DNA of 46,360 nucleotides from Acidobacteriota bacterium (lineage in GTDB: Bacteria > Acidobacteriota > Vicinamibacteria > Vicinamibacterales > UBA2999). Both the position numbers and the translations under genes were made by a program. Positions 1 to 7,889 of this stretch are shown here, piece by piece. Location: contig JAHFUO010000015.1 of assembly GCA_023265015.1 (NCBI GenBank), positions 1-46,360 of the forward strand, written 5' to 3'. The number at the start of each line of letters is the position of its first letter. Positions within the stretch are counted from its first letter, which is position 1. The notes below the pieces were generated by a model that saw only the letters and a program-made list of their open reading frames with translations, searched no databases and had not been told where the DNA came from.

Positions 1-201
1 GGAATAATGCTCGCTCAATTTTCCCTGGCCCGTGATCGTGTACTCCCGGACCGGGGCGTTCGGCGCCCCACCGGACGTGATGGAGGCGAGCGCGCTGCTG
101 TCGATCGCCGTGTCCAGCGCTTCGGGGGAGGCGATCAGGTTGATTCCGTCCCCCGGTATCTTGCGCCGATCCGTCACGGCCCCTGCCGCGTTCACCACGC
201 G
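1..201 (-). repeat. Tandem repeat copy 3, cut by window edge
   Basis: This holds the first 67 residues of a third unit (residues 1146-1212), starting Arg-Val-Val rather than Arg-Met-Val. The frame stays open at base 1, so the array continues outside the window and the total copy number is unknown. Confidence 0.88.
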
Positions 202-3200
202 CCCCGGATACGGCGTGGCCGTCTCACCGCGTTCCAGCTTGACCGCACGAATCGTGACCGCCTCGCCGTTCGGCGTAAAGGTACGGCTGCCGCTCTTGTC
301 TGCAAGTTGAATAATGATGTAGCCCGTCCCGGTCACCAAGGTTGAGGTCAATGTGAGTTGAAGCCACTCACCGTCGATCTTTTGGATGGTTGCGTTGAGC
401 TTGTCGCCTTTGCCCAAGCCATTTATCGAGACGTTTCGCGCCGGCAGGAGGTAATCCGCGATCGCGCCGTTCACCCCGTCCAGGATCTGAAGATTCACGT
501 GCGCGGTGCCATTATCTCGAACCTGCATCGAGAGCGTATACGGACCAGGCGTCAGCTTCGGCACGCTGAACGCGGAATAATGCTCGCTCAATTTTCCCTG
601 GCCCGTGATCGTGTACTCCCGGACCGGGGCGTTCGGCGCCCCACCGGACGTGATGGAGGCGAGCGCGCTGCTGTCGATCGCCGTGTCCAGCGCCTCGGGG
701 GAGGCGATCAGATTGATTCCGTCGCCCGGTATCTTGCGCCGATCCGTCACGGCCCCTGCCGCGTTCACCATGCGCCCCGGATACGGCGTGGCCGTCTCAC
801 CGCGTTCCAGCTTGACCGCACGAATCGTGACCGCCTCGCCGTTCGGCGTAAAGGTACGCGTGCCGCCCTTGTCTGCAAGTTGAATCACGACATAACCCGT
901 CTCGGTCACCAAGGTTGAGGTCAACGTGAGTTGAAGCCACTCACCGTCGATCCGTTGGATGGTTGCGTTGAGCTTGTCGCCTTGGCCCAGGGGATTTATC
1001 CAGACGTTTCGCGCCGGCAGGAGGTAATCCGCGATCGCGCCGTTCACCCCGTCCAGGATCTGAAGATTCACATGCGCGGTACCATTATCTCGAACCTGCA
1101 TCGAGAGCGTATACGGACCAGGCGTCAGCTTCGGCACGCTGAACGCGGAATAATGCTCGCTCAGTTTTCCCCGGCCCGTGATCGTATACTCCCGGACCGG
1201 GGCGTTCGGCGCCCCACCGGACGTGATGGAGGCGAGCGCGCTGGTGCCGATCGCCGTGTCCAGCGCCTCGGGGGAGGCGATCAGATTGATTCCGTCCCCC
1301 GGTATCCTGTACAGATCAGCCCCGGTCCCTACCGCGTCCACCATGCGGAGGCGCTCCACGTCCGCGGCATCCGCGACCCGGCAGGCCGATTGCCAAAAGG
1401 GTCCGAAGATTTGACGCAGCTCGACCCGCAGCTCCCCGGAGAAACGCACGCCGAGTTGCATCAGGTTGGCGCGGAATAGGGTCGCCCCGTCGCCCGACAC
1501 GATCCGCCAGCAATGGCTGTACTGCACCGGCAGAATCAGGACCGACTGCCCCGCGCTCGACGCCCGGAGCGCCACCCCGCCCATGCGGACGGTCATGGTC
1601 GCTCCGGTCGCCGAGACCAAATTGTCGCCGATGGAGGCATCGTCGGTCACAACCATTTTGCGGCCGTCGAAGGCGGGGCTCGACATCGCGACGATGGCAG
1701 CCTCCGCTGTCTTGGCGAGCACGACGTTGGTTGGGGAATAATTCCCGAGATTGGGATGGGGCAACTCATAGACACGTACGGGGGATTTATACAGACGTTG
1801 TGATTCAAGAACCTTCCGGGCCTCGTCCGGGATCGGCATCGCGAGCCGCTGTGTGCCAAACGGAAGCTCGTAGTCGGCGATGATGTACCGTAGGCCGAGG
1901 AGAGCCATGACTGGCTCGTTCAGACGCGTGGGCAATGCGAAATGCCTGTCATAGACGTCGATGCCAGGCCGCGTGAGAAGCTCGCGGACGGTCAGATAGA
2001 ATTGCGGCGTAATGTTATGAGTCATTTCGTCGAGCGTCGGGACGTTGTAGTACCGCAAACCGAACGCCCCCAAGTCGTTCGCGAGATAAGCGCGGGCATA
2101 GGTGAAGGTGTTCTCCCGGCGCGAAACCCCGTACGGTTTGGTTTCCTTGTCATAATCGGTAGGTATAGAGACTGCGGACCCACGGAAGTCACGGTCGATC
2201 GCCACGCTAATCGCCGGTTCGAGATAATCGACGATCGGAGTTCGTTTGTACGAATGGAAGTAGGGCAAGTAAGTTGGAAAGATCTGCGAGCCAACACTCA
2301 CATTGGGCGCGACAGCGGCAAGAATGTGATTGACCGCGATGAATGTGACGGGGCCCGCGAGTACAAGAATCACCAGGCCGTGGGGCACATAGTTCGAGAT
2401 GGAGCGCGCCGTCGGCCAGGCGCGCGAAAGCACACTTGTGCTGAGCTCCCCGAGGGTAAAAGTCAGGCTGGTCAGGCAGATTGCATAATACGGCCAGAGG
2501 ATCGGGACGAAGTGCCTCGGATCGGGGCCCCGGTAGATGAGCCCGGTGTAAAAATAAAAATTATGCAGGATCGCGATAACCGAGGCGGTCGCTATGACCC
2601 AAACGAGGACGGTCCGTCCGAAGATGCGTGCATCGCGCGTGTTTCCGAAGATCGCAAGATGAATCGCACCCACTTGGGACAAAGGCACCAGAAGGCCGTC
2701 GATGTTGGCGCTTCCCTTGAAGTGGTAGCTAAAGGGATTGACAATGACCATGCCGATGTCATCACGGATGACACTCCAACTTGGACCGGAGAATTGCATG
2801 AAGTCGATGAGTTCCTGGTAAAACACATAAGTGGCAGTGTTGATGCCGATCGCGTACAGGTAGTGGAAGATCCCGGCGCATGCCAACGCCACGACGACAA
2901 TGACGGCGCAGATAAGTTTAGCGCGCAACTCTCTCTGGCTTCTGCTGGCCGCCATCGCTCCGATACCCATCGCCACCATGGCCGTCGACAAGATCGTCAT
3001 GAAGAGGATCTGTGTCATCGACAAATGAAGGAGCACGAGGACGATGACGGCCGTCAGTACCGCGGTCCGCCTCCACGACCGGCCGTCGATCCGCCAGAAC
3101 AATGCTGTGACGAGCACCGTGCCTGCCGTCGAGTAGTAGGTGATGGGCCACAGGATGTAGAAATGCTCGACCAGCGGAAACATCCCGAAGGTCGGCAAGA

Positions 3201-3636
3201 TCAAGAGCGGCAGAAGGATGCCAGCCAGGACCGCCACACCCCAGCGCATCCCGGCCGTCCGCGCCATCGCAGCGACGGCGTAGGCCAGCAGAACCCCGCT
3301 ACAGATGTAGAAGAAGTCGACGTGCATGCCCGGGCCGAACAACACCCGCCCGACCACGTTCGGAATCGGATCCAGGCGGAGTCCGCTGGGAAAGATATCG
3401 AAGAGCGCCTGGAGCGGATTGGAGTTGGCGTTCGAGAACAGGGAAGAGAAACGCTCGATCGCGTCGAACGAAGAAACAAGGAGCAGGGTGTCGTTGACGA
3501 TCGCATTCCATTTCCAGTTTGACAGCACAACGCACGCGAGCGCGGGGACGAACAACGCGAGATAGATATAGGCCGAGCGCCTGGAGCAGTCCGGCCCGGC
3601 GTCGCCATTCCGGGTCAACGATTCGGAAGCTGACAT
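1..3636 (-). CDS. Large polytopic membrane protein with C-terminal tandem repeats, truncated at window edge
   Basis: The frame is open from an ATG at 3636, preceded by GAGGGG nine bases upstream, to the left edge, giving 1212 residues with no stop, so the C-terminus is missing. I translated it by hand and checked frame at 2025 and 12. Residues 1-440 are hydrophobic, with about nine candidate helices (near 22-40, 103-152, 192-224, 240-263, 341-360, 373-395 and 418-440). Residues 445-760 look extracytoplasmic. From residue 764 there are tandem 191-residue units. The layout of helices followed by a large outside domain resembles YfhO-like or GT-C-type membrane proteins, but I cannot assign a family. 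It lies 30 bp downstream of an SGNH hydrolase whose C-terminal domain resembles the repeats, which suggests a shared role at the cell surface. Third-position bases look less GC-rich than in the sugar operons. Confidence 0.8.
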   Translation of the reverse strand, partial: MSASESLTRNGDAGPDCSRRSAYIYLALFVPALACVVLSNWKWNAIVNDTLLLVSSFDAIERFSSLFSNANSNPLQALFDIFPSGLRLDPIPNVVGRVLFGPGMHVDFFYICSGVLLAYAVAAMARTAGMRWGVAVLAGILLPLLILPTFGMFPLVEHFYILWPITYYSTAGTVLVTALFWRIDGRSWRRTAVLTAVIVLVLLHLSMTQILFMTILSTAMVAMGIGAMAASRSQRELRAKLICAVIVVVALACAGIFHYLYAIGINTATYVFYQELIDFMQFSGPSWSVIRDDIGMVIVNPFSYHFKGSANIDGLLVPLSQVGAIHLAIFGNTRDARIFGRTVLVWVIATASVIAILHNFYFYTGLIYRGPDPRHFVPILWPYYAICLTSLTFTLGELSTSVLSRAWPTARSISNYVPHGLVILVLAGPVTFIAVNHILAAVAPNVSVGSQIFPTYLPYFHSYKRTPIVDYLEPAISVAIDRDFRGSAVSIPTDYDKETKPYGVSRRENTFTYARAYLANDLGAFGLRYYNVPTLDEMTHNITPQFYLTVRELLTRPGIDVYDRHFALPTRLNEPVMALLGLRYIIADYELPFGTQRLAMPIPDEARKVLESQRLYKSPVRVYELPHPNLGNYSPTNVVLAKTAEAAIVAMSSPAFDGRKMVVTDDASIGDNLVSATGATMTVRMGGVALRASSAGQSVLILPVQYSHCWRIVSGDGATLFRANLMQLGVRFSGELRVELRQIFGPFWQSACRVADAADVERLRMVDAVGTGADLYRIPGDGINLIASPEALDTAIGTSALASITSGGAPNAPVREYTITGRGKLSEHYSAFSVPKLTPGPYTLSMQVRDNGTAHVNLQILDGVNGAIADYLLPARNVWINPLGQGDKLNATIQRIDGEWLQLTLTSTLVTETGYVVIQLADKGGTRTFTPNGEAVTIRAVKLERGETATPYPGRMVNAAGAVTDRRKIPGDGINLIASPEALDTAIDSSALASITSGGAPNAPVREYTITGQGKLSEHYSAFSVPKLTPGPYTLSMQVRDNGTAHVNLQILDGVNGAIADYLLPARNVSINGLGKGDKLNATIQKIDGEWLQLTLTSTLVTGTGYIIIQLADKSGSRTFTPNGEAVTIRAVKLERGETATPYPGRVVNAAGAVTDRRKIPGDGINLIASPEALDTAIDSSALASITSGGAPNAPVREYTITGQGKLSEHYS
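202..774 (-). repeat. Tandem repeat copy 2 (573 bp, 191 residues)
   Basis: This is the second unit (residues 955-1145). Anchor sequences recur exactly 573 bp apart: GGAATAATGC starts at 1, 574 and 1147 on the plus strand. Comparing the plus-strand stretches 1-573 and 574-1146 base by base gives about 23 substitutions and no indel, roughly 96% identity, so the duplication is recent or is being homogenised. Confidence 0.92.
775..1347 (-). repeat. Tandem repeat copy 1 (573 bp, 191 residues)
   Basis: This is the first unit of the in-frame array in the large membrane protein (residues 764-954). It starts at Arg-Met-Val and runs to a Thr-Pro-Tyr-Pro-Gly end. Its first 40 or so bases on the coding strand diverge from the other copies, as expected of the outermost unit. 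Conserved points are SEHY, GPYTL, NLQILDG, GEW and an FTPNGE...LERGE end. Confidence 0.9.
3191..3224. repeat. 34-bp segment duplicated at 5381-5414 (copy inside membrane gene)
   Basis: This lies in the large membrane protein gene and encodes a transmembrane stretch (ILLPLLILPTF). The same 34 bases occur at 5381-5414 with one mismatch (G/C at the seventeenth base). Confidence 0.75.
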
Positions 3637-3666
3637 CGACAATATCCCCTCAAAGCCCTCGTGGCG

Positions 3667-5343
3667 TCACCGAGGTTGATAGGAAGAAGGCGATTGCCCG
3701 CGCTCGAGCTGGATCGCACGGACCTGATAACTCTCCCCTTGCGGCGTGAAATTCGGCTTGCCATTCGCATCATTGAGCCCGAGCAGGATGAGCGTATTCC
3801 CCCCAGGAAGCGTCGCCCCTAGCCACGAGCGATACCATCCATCCGCGATTTCCTGAACGCCCGCGCGCAGGCCTTGTGCCGTTCCCGCCCGTGTCGTCCC
3901 AACGCTCTTCTCAGTCAGATCGTAGTCGCCTATCACACCGTTAGATTGGGTATCGATAAGCTGCACCCTGATGTGCGATGTCCCATCGGCACGCACATCG
4001 AGAGAGAGCACATATGGCCCGGCAGCCAAATCCACCGCTTTCAATACCAAATAATGCTCGCCAGGGGGACCGATGGCAGCGACCCGATAACCCTGGCGAC
4101 CGGTGGGCGAGGTCGTCAACTTTCGCAGCGATGCGACACTGCTGCTGAGGACCATCTTGTCGAGCGCCTCGGGGTTCGACAACAGATTGTGTCCCTCGCC
4201 AGGTGAGAAGGGGGCAGTCACGTAATCCACGGCGCGGCCGGCCGGCGAAGGCGCGGAGAGCGCCGCAGCCACGAGCTGCGCAATGTGGAGATTGCCTACC
4301 GGCGACATATGCCCCCAGGTATTCTCCGTCAGAAAGTAGTAGTACTTCCTGAATTCCTCGGAGCTGGCGTTGGCGATTGCTTTGAGACTCTCGAATTCAT
4401 CAACGATCTGATAGCCCATCGTGCCGGCGCATTGTTCCACCTGCACGGCGATATCACGGCGCTGGGCAGCGGTCGCTATGAACCCACCGCCATATTGCAT
4501 GATGAGCAGGGTTCGCACGTGAAGCTCATCGGTCTTCCGCTTGAGCCGCTTGAGCAGTTCGCACGTGATGTCGACCTCGTCGATCCCGACCCGCGTAAAC
4601 TTCTGATTCTTCAAACCAAGCCATCCGATAGGGTCATACGCTTGCATAATTCGATCGACGACGAGTGAATGGCCAGCTAGATTCTTAACAAAGCTCGTTG
4701 TCTTGCCGGATGCTTCGAGGACTGGCACGGGTGAGTTGTGCAGGAGAAGCGTGCCGTTTTCTTCCGTGTAATACGGCTTCGGGGCGCCAAAACTCGAATA
4801 TCCAGCCCGCAAGATGTCCTGATCCAGCATTCCAACCAGCAGAACCTGCGGGCGTACTATCGGCAGCAATTCCTCGGCGCGCATGACGATTTGATCGCTG
4901 CCGTAGGCGCCAGCTCCAGCGTTGACCACTGGCCGGTGAATGATCGCCTCCAACTGCGCAGGCCACGTGTCTTTATCGGCGCCATCGACACCCGCCGTGA
5001 ACGAGTCTCCCACCGCCAGCATGCCGCCAGTGCGGAGCGCATTATCATTCGGGCCGTTCTTGCGGATTCCGTAATCGATAGTGTTCAGTATGTATCGACG
5101 TGAGCTGTTAGGAATTGCAAGATCGATTGAGGAGTTGGGAATTAATATCCAACCTAGATCGGCGTCGTACACCACAGTCCCCATCAAGTTGCCGACCACA
5201 CGGGTTGCTCGGACATTCGTCAGACTAAAAGGTGAAACGCCCATCCAGATTCGATAGGCGACCTCGAGCAAAATCAGCGAGAACACGACCGCGCTGAGCA
5301 AGAGAAGAAACTTCTTGCGGACATCCTGTACGGCCGTCTTCAT
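3667..5343 (-). CDS. Membrane-anchored SGNH/GDSL-family hydrolase with C-terminal accessory domain
   Basis: The product is 558 residues. An N-terminal signal anchor (residues 12-31) should place the rest outside the cytoplasm. The SGNH block I is AVGDSFTAG with Ser114; the glycine block is NAGAGAYG near 141; a GMLDQD stretch near 171 stands where GxND would be, so Asn is replaced by Asp; and WGHMSPVGN gives a candidate catalytic His345. Such enzymes de-O-acetylate or O-acetylate glycans, but the substrate is unknown. Residues 382-558 form a separate domain related to the repeats of the downstream gene and to the tail of the second SGNH protein at 26048-27703. The ATG at 5343 follows a GAGGA motif. 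The 30-bp gap to the repeat gene suggests an operon. Confidence 0.85.
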   Translation of the reverse strand: MKTAVQDVRKKFLLLLSAVVFSLILLEVAYRIWMGVSPFSLTNVRATRVVGNLMGTVVYDADLGWILIPNSSIDLAIPNSSRRYILNTIDYGIRKNGPNDNALRTGGMLAVGDSFTAGVDGADKDTWPAQLEAIIHRPVVNAGAGAYGSDQIVMRAEELLPIVRPQVLLVGMLDQDILRAGYSSFGAPKPYYTEENGTLLLHNSPVPVLEASGKTTSFVKNLAGHSLVVDRIMQAYDPIGWLGLKNQKFTRVGIDEVDITCELLKRLKRKTDELHVRTLLIMQYGGGFIATAAQRRDIAVQVEQCAGTMGYQIVDEFESLKAIANASSEEFRKYYYFLTENTWGHMSPVGNLHIAQLVAAALSAPSPAGRAVDYVTAPFSPGEGHNLLSNPEALDKMVLSSSVASLRKLTTSPTGRQGYRVAAIGPPGEHYLVLKAVDLAAGPYVLSLDVRADGTSHIRVQLIDTQSNGVIGDYDLTEKSVGTTRAGTAQGLRAGVQEIADGWYRSWLGATLPGGNTLILLGLNDANGKPNFTPQGESYQVRAIQLERGQSPSSYQPR

Positions 5344-5380
5344 CGATCAGTCCTCATTAAGAAGTCGTTGTCGCAGAAAC

Positions 5381-5414
5381 GTCGGCAAGATCAAGACCGG
5401 CAGAAGGATGCCAG
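5381..5414. repeat. 34-bp segment duplicated from 3191-3224
   Basis: This copy differs at one base from 3191-3224. Here it lies at the 3' end of the small ORF at 5391-5774. In a second minus frame it still reads ILLPVLILPTF and runs to a TGA at 5347, just before the SGNH start codon. Confidence 0.75.
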
Positions 5415-5774
5415 TCGCAGATTTTGCTGGCCGTTCATGTCCGAGAACCACCAGTCGGGCCACAGGCGCTCGAACACAACGTGCAGGACCATGGAGCGAG
5501 ACATGATGCGCTTCCCGACAGGGTCCCGCGACAGTTTGTCCTTGAAGTTCGGAACCGGCTGGTTCTTGGGGATGAAGCGATTCTTGTGGTTCGCCTCCGC
5601 CCCCAACAGCCGCAAATCGGGCAGACCGAGCAGGGGTGCATTGAAGAGCAGGCGGACGCCTAACTCCAGCGCGGCCAGCAACATCAGGAGCCATGTGGCA
5701 GGAGTATGCTGCCCGCGATTCGTTTGCGCATCGGGAGGGTTGTGATAGTATCTCGCGTCCGTTCGTCGGCGCAT
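5391..5774 (-). CDS. Small hypothetical single-helix ORF, possibly a gene remnant
   Basis: The ORF has 127 codons with one hydrophobic segment (about residues 28-50), preceded by polar residues as in a signal anchor. No family is recognised. Its last codons come from the duplicated 34-bp segment read out of its coding frame. In the alternative minus frame the same DNA encodes the membrane-protein stretch ILLPVLILPTF followed by a stop. This looks like an N-terminal fragment joined to a piece of another gene by recombination, or a frameshifted gene. The ATG lacks a clear ribosome site and sits only 9 bp from the divergent start of the next gene. It may not be translated. Confidence 0.35.
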   Translation of the reverse strand: MRRRTDARYYHNPPDAQTNRGQHTPATWLLMLLAALELGVRLLFNAPLLGLPDLRLLGAEANHKNRFIPKNQPVPNFKDKLSRDPVGKRIMSRSMVLHVVFERLWPDWWFSDMNGQQNLRLASFCRS

Positions 5775-5782
5775 AGTGATAC

Positions 5783-6511
5783 GTGGATTGGTTAGACGGT
5801 ATCCAGGCGAACTTTAGTCGTATCCAAGCGAAACTCGGTCAATCATTCGCCGCGCGTGCGAAGGGCGGAGAGGTATTGTCGCGGTCACACGCTGAGTCCG
5901 TAAACGTGCGGACGTCCACTGCGGCGCGACCGCACGTGCTGACCTATTTCGACGAGGTCCAGGCGATCGCAGCCGCGATCCCGCCGCGTGACATCGAGGC
6001 GCTCGTCGGCGAACTCGTGCGGCTTCGCGATCGCGGCGGACGTCTGTTCCTGCTCGGCGTGGGCGGCAGCGCCGCCAACTGTAGTCATGCGGCGAACGAT
6101 TTCCGCAAGCTGTGCGGAATTGAAGCCTACGCGCCTACTGATAACGTCTCCGAGCTCACCGCACGCACGAACGACGAGGGCTGGGACACGGTGTTTTCTG
6201 AGTGGTTGAAGATCAGCCGGGCGAACGCGAACGACGCTGTCTTCGTGCTGTCGGTCGGCGGTGGCAGCCTCGAGCGGAATGTCAGCACCAACCTGGTTGC
6301 CGCGCTCCGCGAAGCGAAGGCGCGGAAGCTGGCGGTCCTCGGGATCGTCGGACGATCGGGCGGGTACACAAAAGAAGTGGGCGACAGCGTTGTGGTCATT
6401 CCCACCGTTTCAGACGCGCGTGTGACGCCGCACACCGAAGCATTTCAAGCCGTCGTGTGGCACTGTGTGGTCTCTCACCCGCAGCTCCAGATCAACGCCA
6501 CGAAGTGGTAG
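5783..6511 (+). CDS. gmhA: SIS-domain phosphosugar isomerase, GmhA-like (sedoheptulose 7-phosphate isomerase family)
   Basis: GmhA converts sedoheptulose 7-phosphate to D-glycero-D-manno-heptose 7-phosphate in the cytoplasm. The SIS fold is marked by LGVGGSAANCSHAANDF near residue 90, the TARTNDEGW segment, and a VLSVGGGS phosphate loop in place of the usual STSGNS. A long helical N-terminus precedes the fold. The first possible start is GTG 5783 (242 residues). GTG 5906 would give about 201 residues, the usual GmhA length, and neither has a good ribosome site, so the start is uncertain. It opens a plus-strand operon and overlaps the phosphatase gene by 7 bases. With a transaldolase next door, the true substrate could be an octulose phosphate, as for LmbN in lincosamide biosynthesis. 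Confidence 0.85.
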   Translation: MDWLDGIQANFSRIQAKLGQSFAARAKGGEVLSRSHAESVNVRTSTAARPHVLTYFDEVQAIAAAIPPRDIEALVGELVRLRDRGGRLFLLGVGGSAANCSHAANDFRKLCGIEAYAPTDNVSELTARTNDEGWDTVFSEWLKISRANANDAVFVLSVGGGSLERNVSTNLVAALREAKARKLAVLGIVGRSGGYTKEVGDSVVVIPTVSDARVTPHTEAFQAVVWHCVVSHPQLQINATKW

Positions 6512-7089
6512 CGCGCGCGGTGTTCCTTGATCGGGACGGCGTGCTCAACGCGAACGTGGAACGCGAGGGGCGGCCGGTCGCGCCGACGACTCTGGACGAC
6601 TTCCGCCTGCTACCTGGCGTTGAGGACGGCGTCCGGCGGCTGAAGATTGCGGGCTTCCTGGTTGTGGTCGTGACCAACCAGCCGGACCTCGCGACCGGCC
6701 GGACATCATGGGACATCGTGGATGCCATGCACGCGGCGCTTCGGCGCCAGGTGCGAGTCGATGACATCAGGGTGTGCCCGCACGTTGACGAGGACGGATG
6801 TGCCTGCCGCAAGCCCAGGCCGGGACTGCTGTTAGCCGCGGGGGCCGAATACGGTCTTGCGCTGGCGAATAGCTATGTGGTTGGCGACCGCTGGCGCGAC
6901 GTCGCCGCAGGCCAGGCCGTCGGGTGCGTGACCGTCCTACTTGTACCGGACGGCGGTACGACGCCAGAACCGCTGCCTGCAGGTTGTCAGCCTGATTTCG
7001 TCGTCACGTCATTTTCCGAAGCTGTCGATCTGATATTGGCAGACACGCTCGGCCGTCGCATGCGCCCAGTGGCAATGAGGACCGTATGA
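6505..7089 (+). CDS. gmhB: HAD-family heptose bisphosphate phosphatase, GmhB-like
   Basis: GmhB removes the C7 phosphate from heptose 1,7-bisphosphate before nucleotidyl transfer. The 194-residue product has the nucleophile motif FLDRDGVLN (Asp9, Asp11), motif II TNQPD, the GmhB zinc site built from Cys91, His93, Cys99 and Cys101, the conserved Lys103 in RKPRPG, and the acidic motif VGDRWRDV. I chose GTG 6505, which overlaps the preceding stop by 7 bases; GTG 6520 is also possible. The end overlaps the transaldolase start as ATGA. The sugar-length specificity (heptose or octose) cannot be told from sequence. Confidence 0.88.
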   Translation: MVARAVFLDRDGVLNANVEREGRPVAPTTLDDFRLLPGVEDGVRRLKIAGFLVVVVTNQPDLATGRTSWDIVDAMHAALRRQVRVDDIRVCPHVDEDGCACRKPRPGLLLAAGAEYGLALANSYVVGDRWRDVAAGQAVGCVTVLLVPDGGTTPEPLPAGCQPDFVVTSFSEAVDLILADTLGRRMRPVAMRTV

Positions 7090-7889
7090 GCCCACGATTC
7101 GGTGACCTGCACGTGAACATCTTTGCCGATGGCGCTGATCTCGAGAGTATCCGTCGGCTCGCGGCGGACGAGCGCATCACGGGATTCACAACCAACCCCA
7201 CGCTGATGCGCGCGGCAGGCGTGCGCGACTACAAGGCGTTCGCGCTCGACGTCCTGAAGATCGTGCCCGACCGTCCGGTGTCGTTCGAGGTGTTCGCCGA
7301 CGACTTCGCGACGATGGTGCTGCAGGCGTACGAAATCGCGTCGTGGGGCGGCAACGTGTATGTGAAGATTCCGGTGAGCAACACCGCCGGCGAGTTCGCC
7401 GGGCCCATTATCAAATCTCTTTCCGAAGCGGGCATCAAGCTGAACGTGACCGCCGTGATGACGCTCGATCAGGTGAAGCAGGTTGCAGACGCGCTGGCGC
7501 CGCTGGCGCCGGCCGTCGTTTCCGTCTTCGCCGGACGCATTGCAGATACGGGCGTCGATCCAGTGCCGCACATGCGAGAGGCGCTGGGCATCCTCTCGAA
7601 TCGCCCTCGCGCGGAGCTGTTATGGGCAAGCCCACGCGAGCTGCTCAACATTTTCCAGGCCGACGAGATCGGCTGCCATATCATCACGGTCACGCCTGAT
7701 CTGCTGCGCAAGCTGTCGCTGGTGGGGAAGGACCTGCGGACCTACTCGCGCGAGACCGTCCAGATGTTCTACCGCGACGCCACCGCCGCCGGTTACAGCA
7801 TCGACATTGGCGGCGCTGCGGTTGCGCTCGGAGGCGTTGTGGGTATCGACCGGTCATCGGGGGGGCATCTGCGTGGTCGACAACGGTAG
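7086..7889 (+). CDS. Transaldolase-family enzyme
   Basis: The 267-residue product is close in size to the short fructose-6-phosphate aldolase/TalC-type transaldolases. It has the FTTNPTLM motif near residue 37 and the Schiff-base lysine in VYVKIPVSN (Lys94). Later conserved stretches include VSVFAGRIADTG. Such enzymes move a three-carbon ketol unit, making sedoheptulose 7-phosphate or related ketose phosphates. A dedicated copy between isomerase, phosphatase and activating enzyme is unusual for a plain heptose pathway and resembles LmbR, which builds an eight-carbon sugar. It starts inside the previous stop (ATGA) and overlaps the next gene by 17 bases, so expression is probably coupled. Confidence 0.87.
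   Translation: MSPRFGDLHVNIFADGADLESIRRLAADERITGFTTNPTLMRAAGVRDYKAFALDVLKIVPDRPVSFEVFADDFATMVLQAYEIASWGGNVYVKIPVSNTAGEFAGPIIKSLSEAGIKLNVTAVMTLDQVKQVADALAPLAPAVVSVFAGRIADTGVDPVPHMREALGILSNRPRAELLWASPRELLNIFQADEIGCHIITVTPDLLRKLSLVGKDLRTYSRETVQMFYRDATAAGYSIDIGGAAVALGGVVGIDRSSGGHLRGRQR

Noticed and set aside
1-1347. CRISPR or satellite array
   Set aside because: A 573-bp period with coding continuity and no spacers does not fit CRISPR; it is an intragenic protein repeat.
358-1479. Repeated plus-strand open frames that look like a duplicated gene family
   Set aside because: They are the antisense image of the tandem repeats; the minus frame gives a coherent domain related to the SGNH tails.
1942-3522. 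526-codon plus-strand open frame
   Set aside because: It is antisense to the membrane protein whose frame runs unbroken from 3636 to 1, and its translation is low-complexity, rich in Arg, Asp and His, as expected for a shadow frame.
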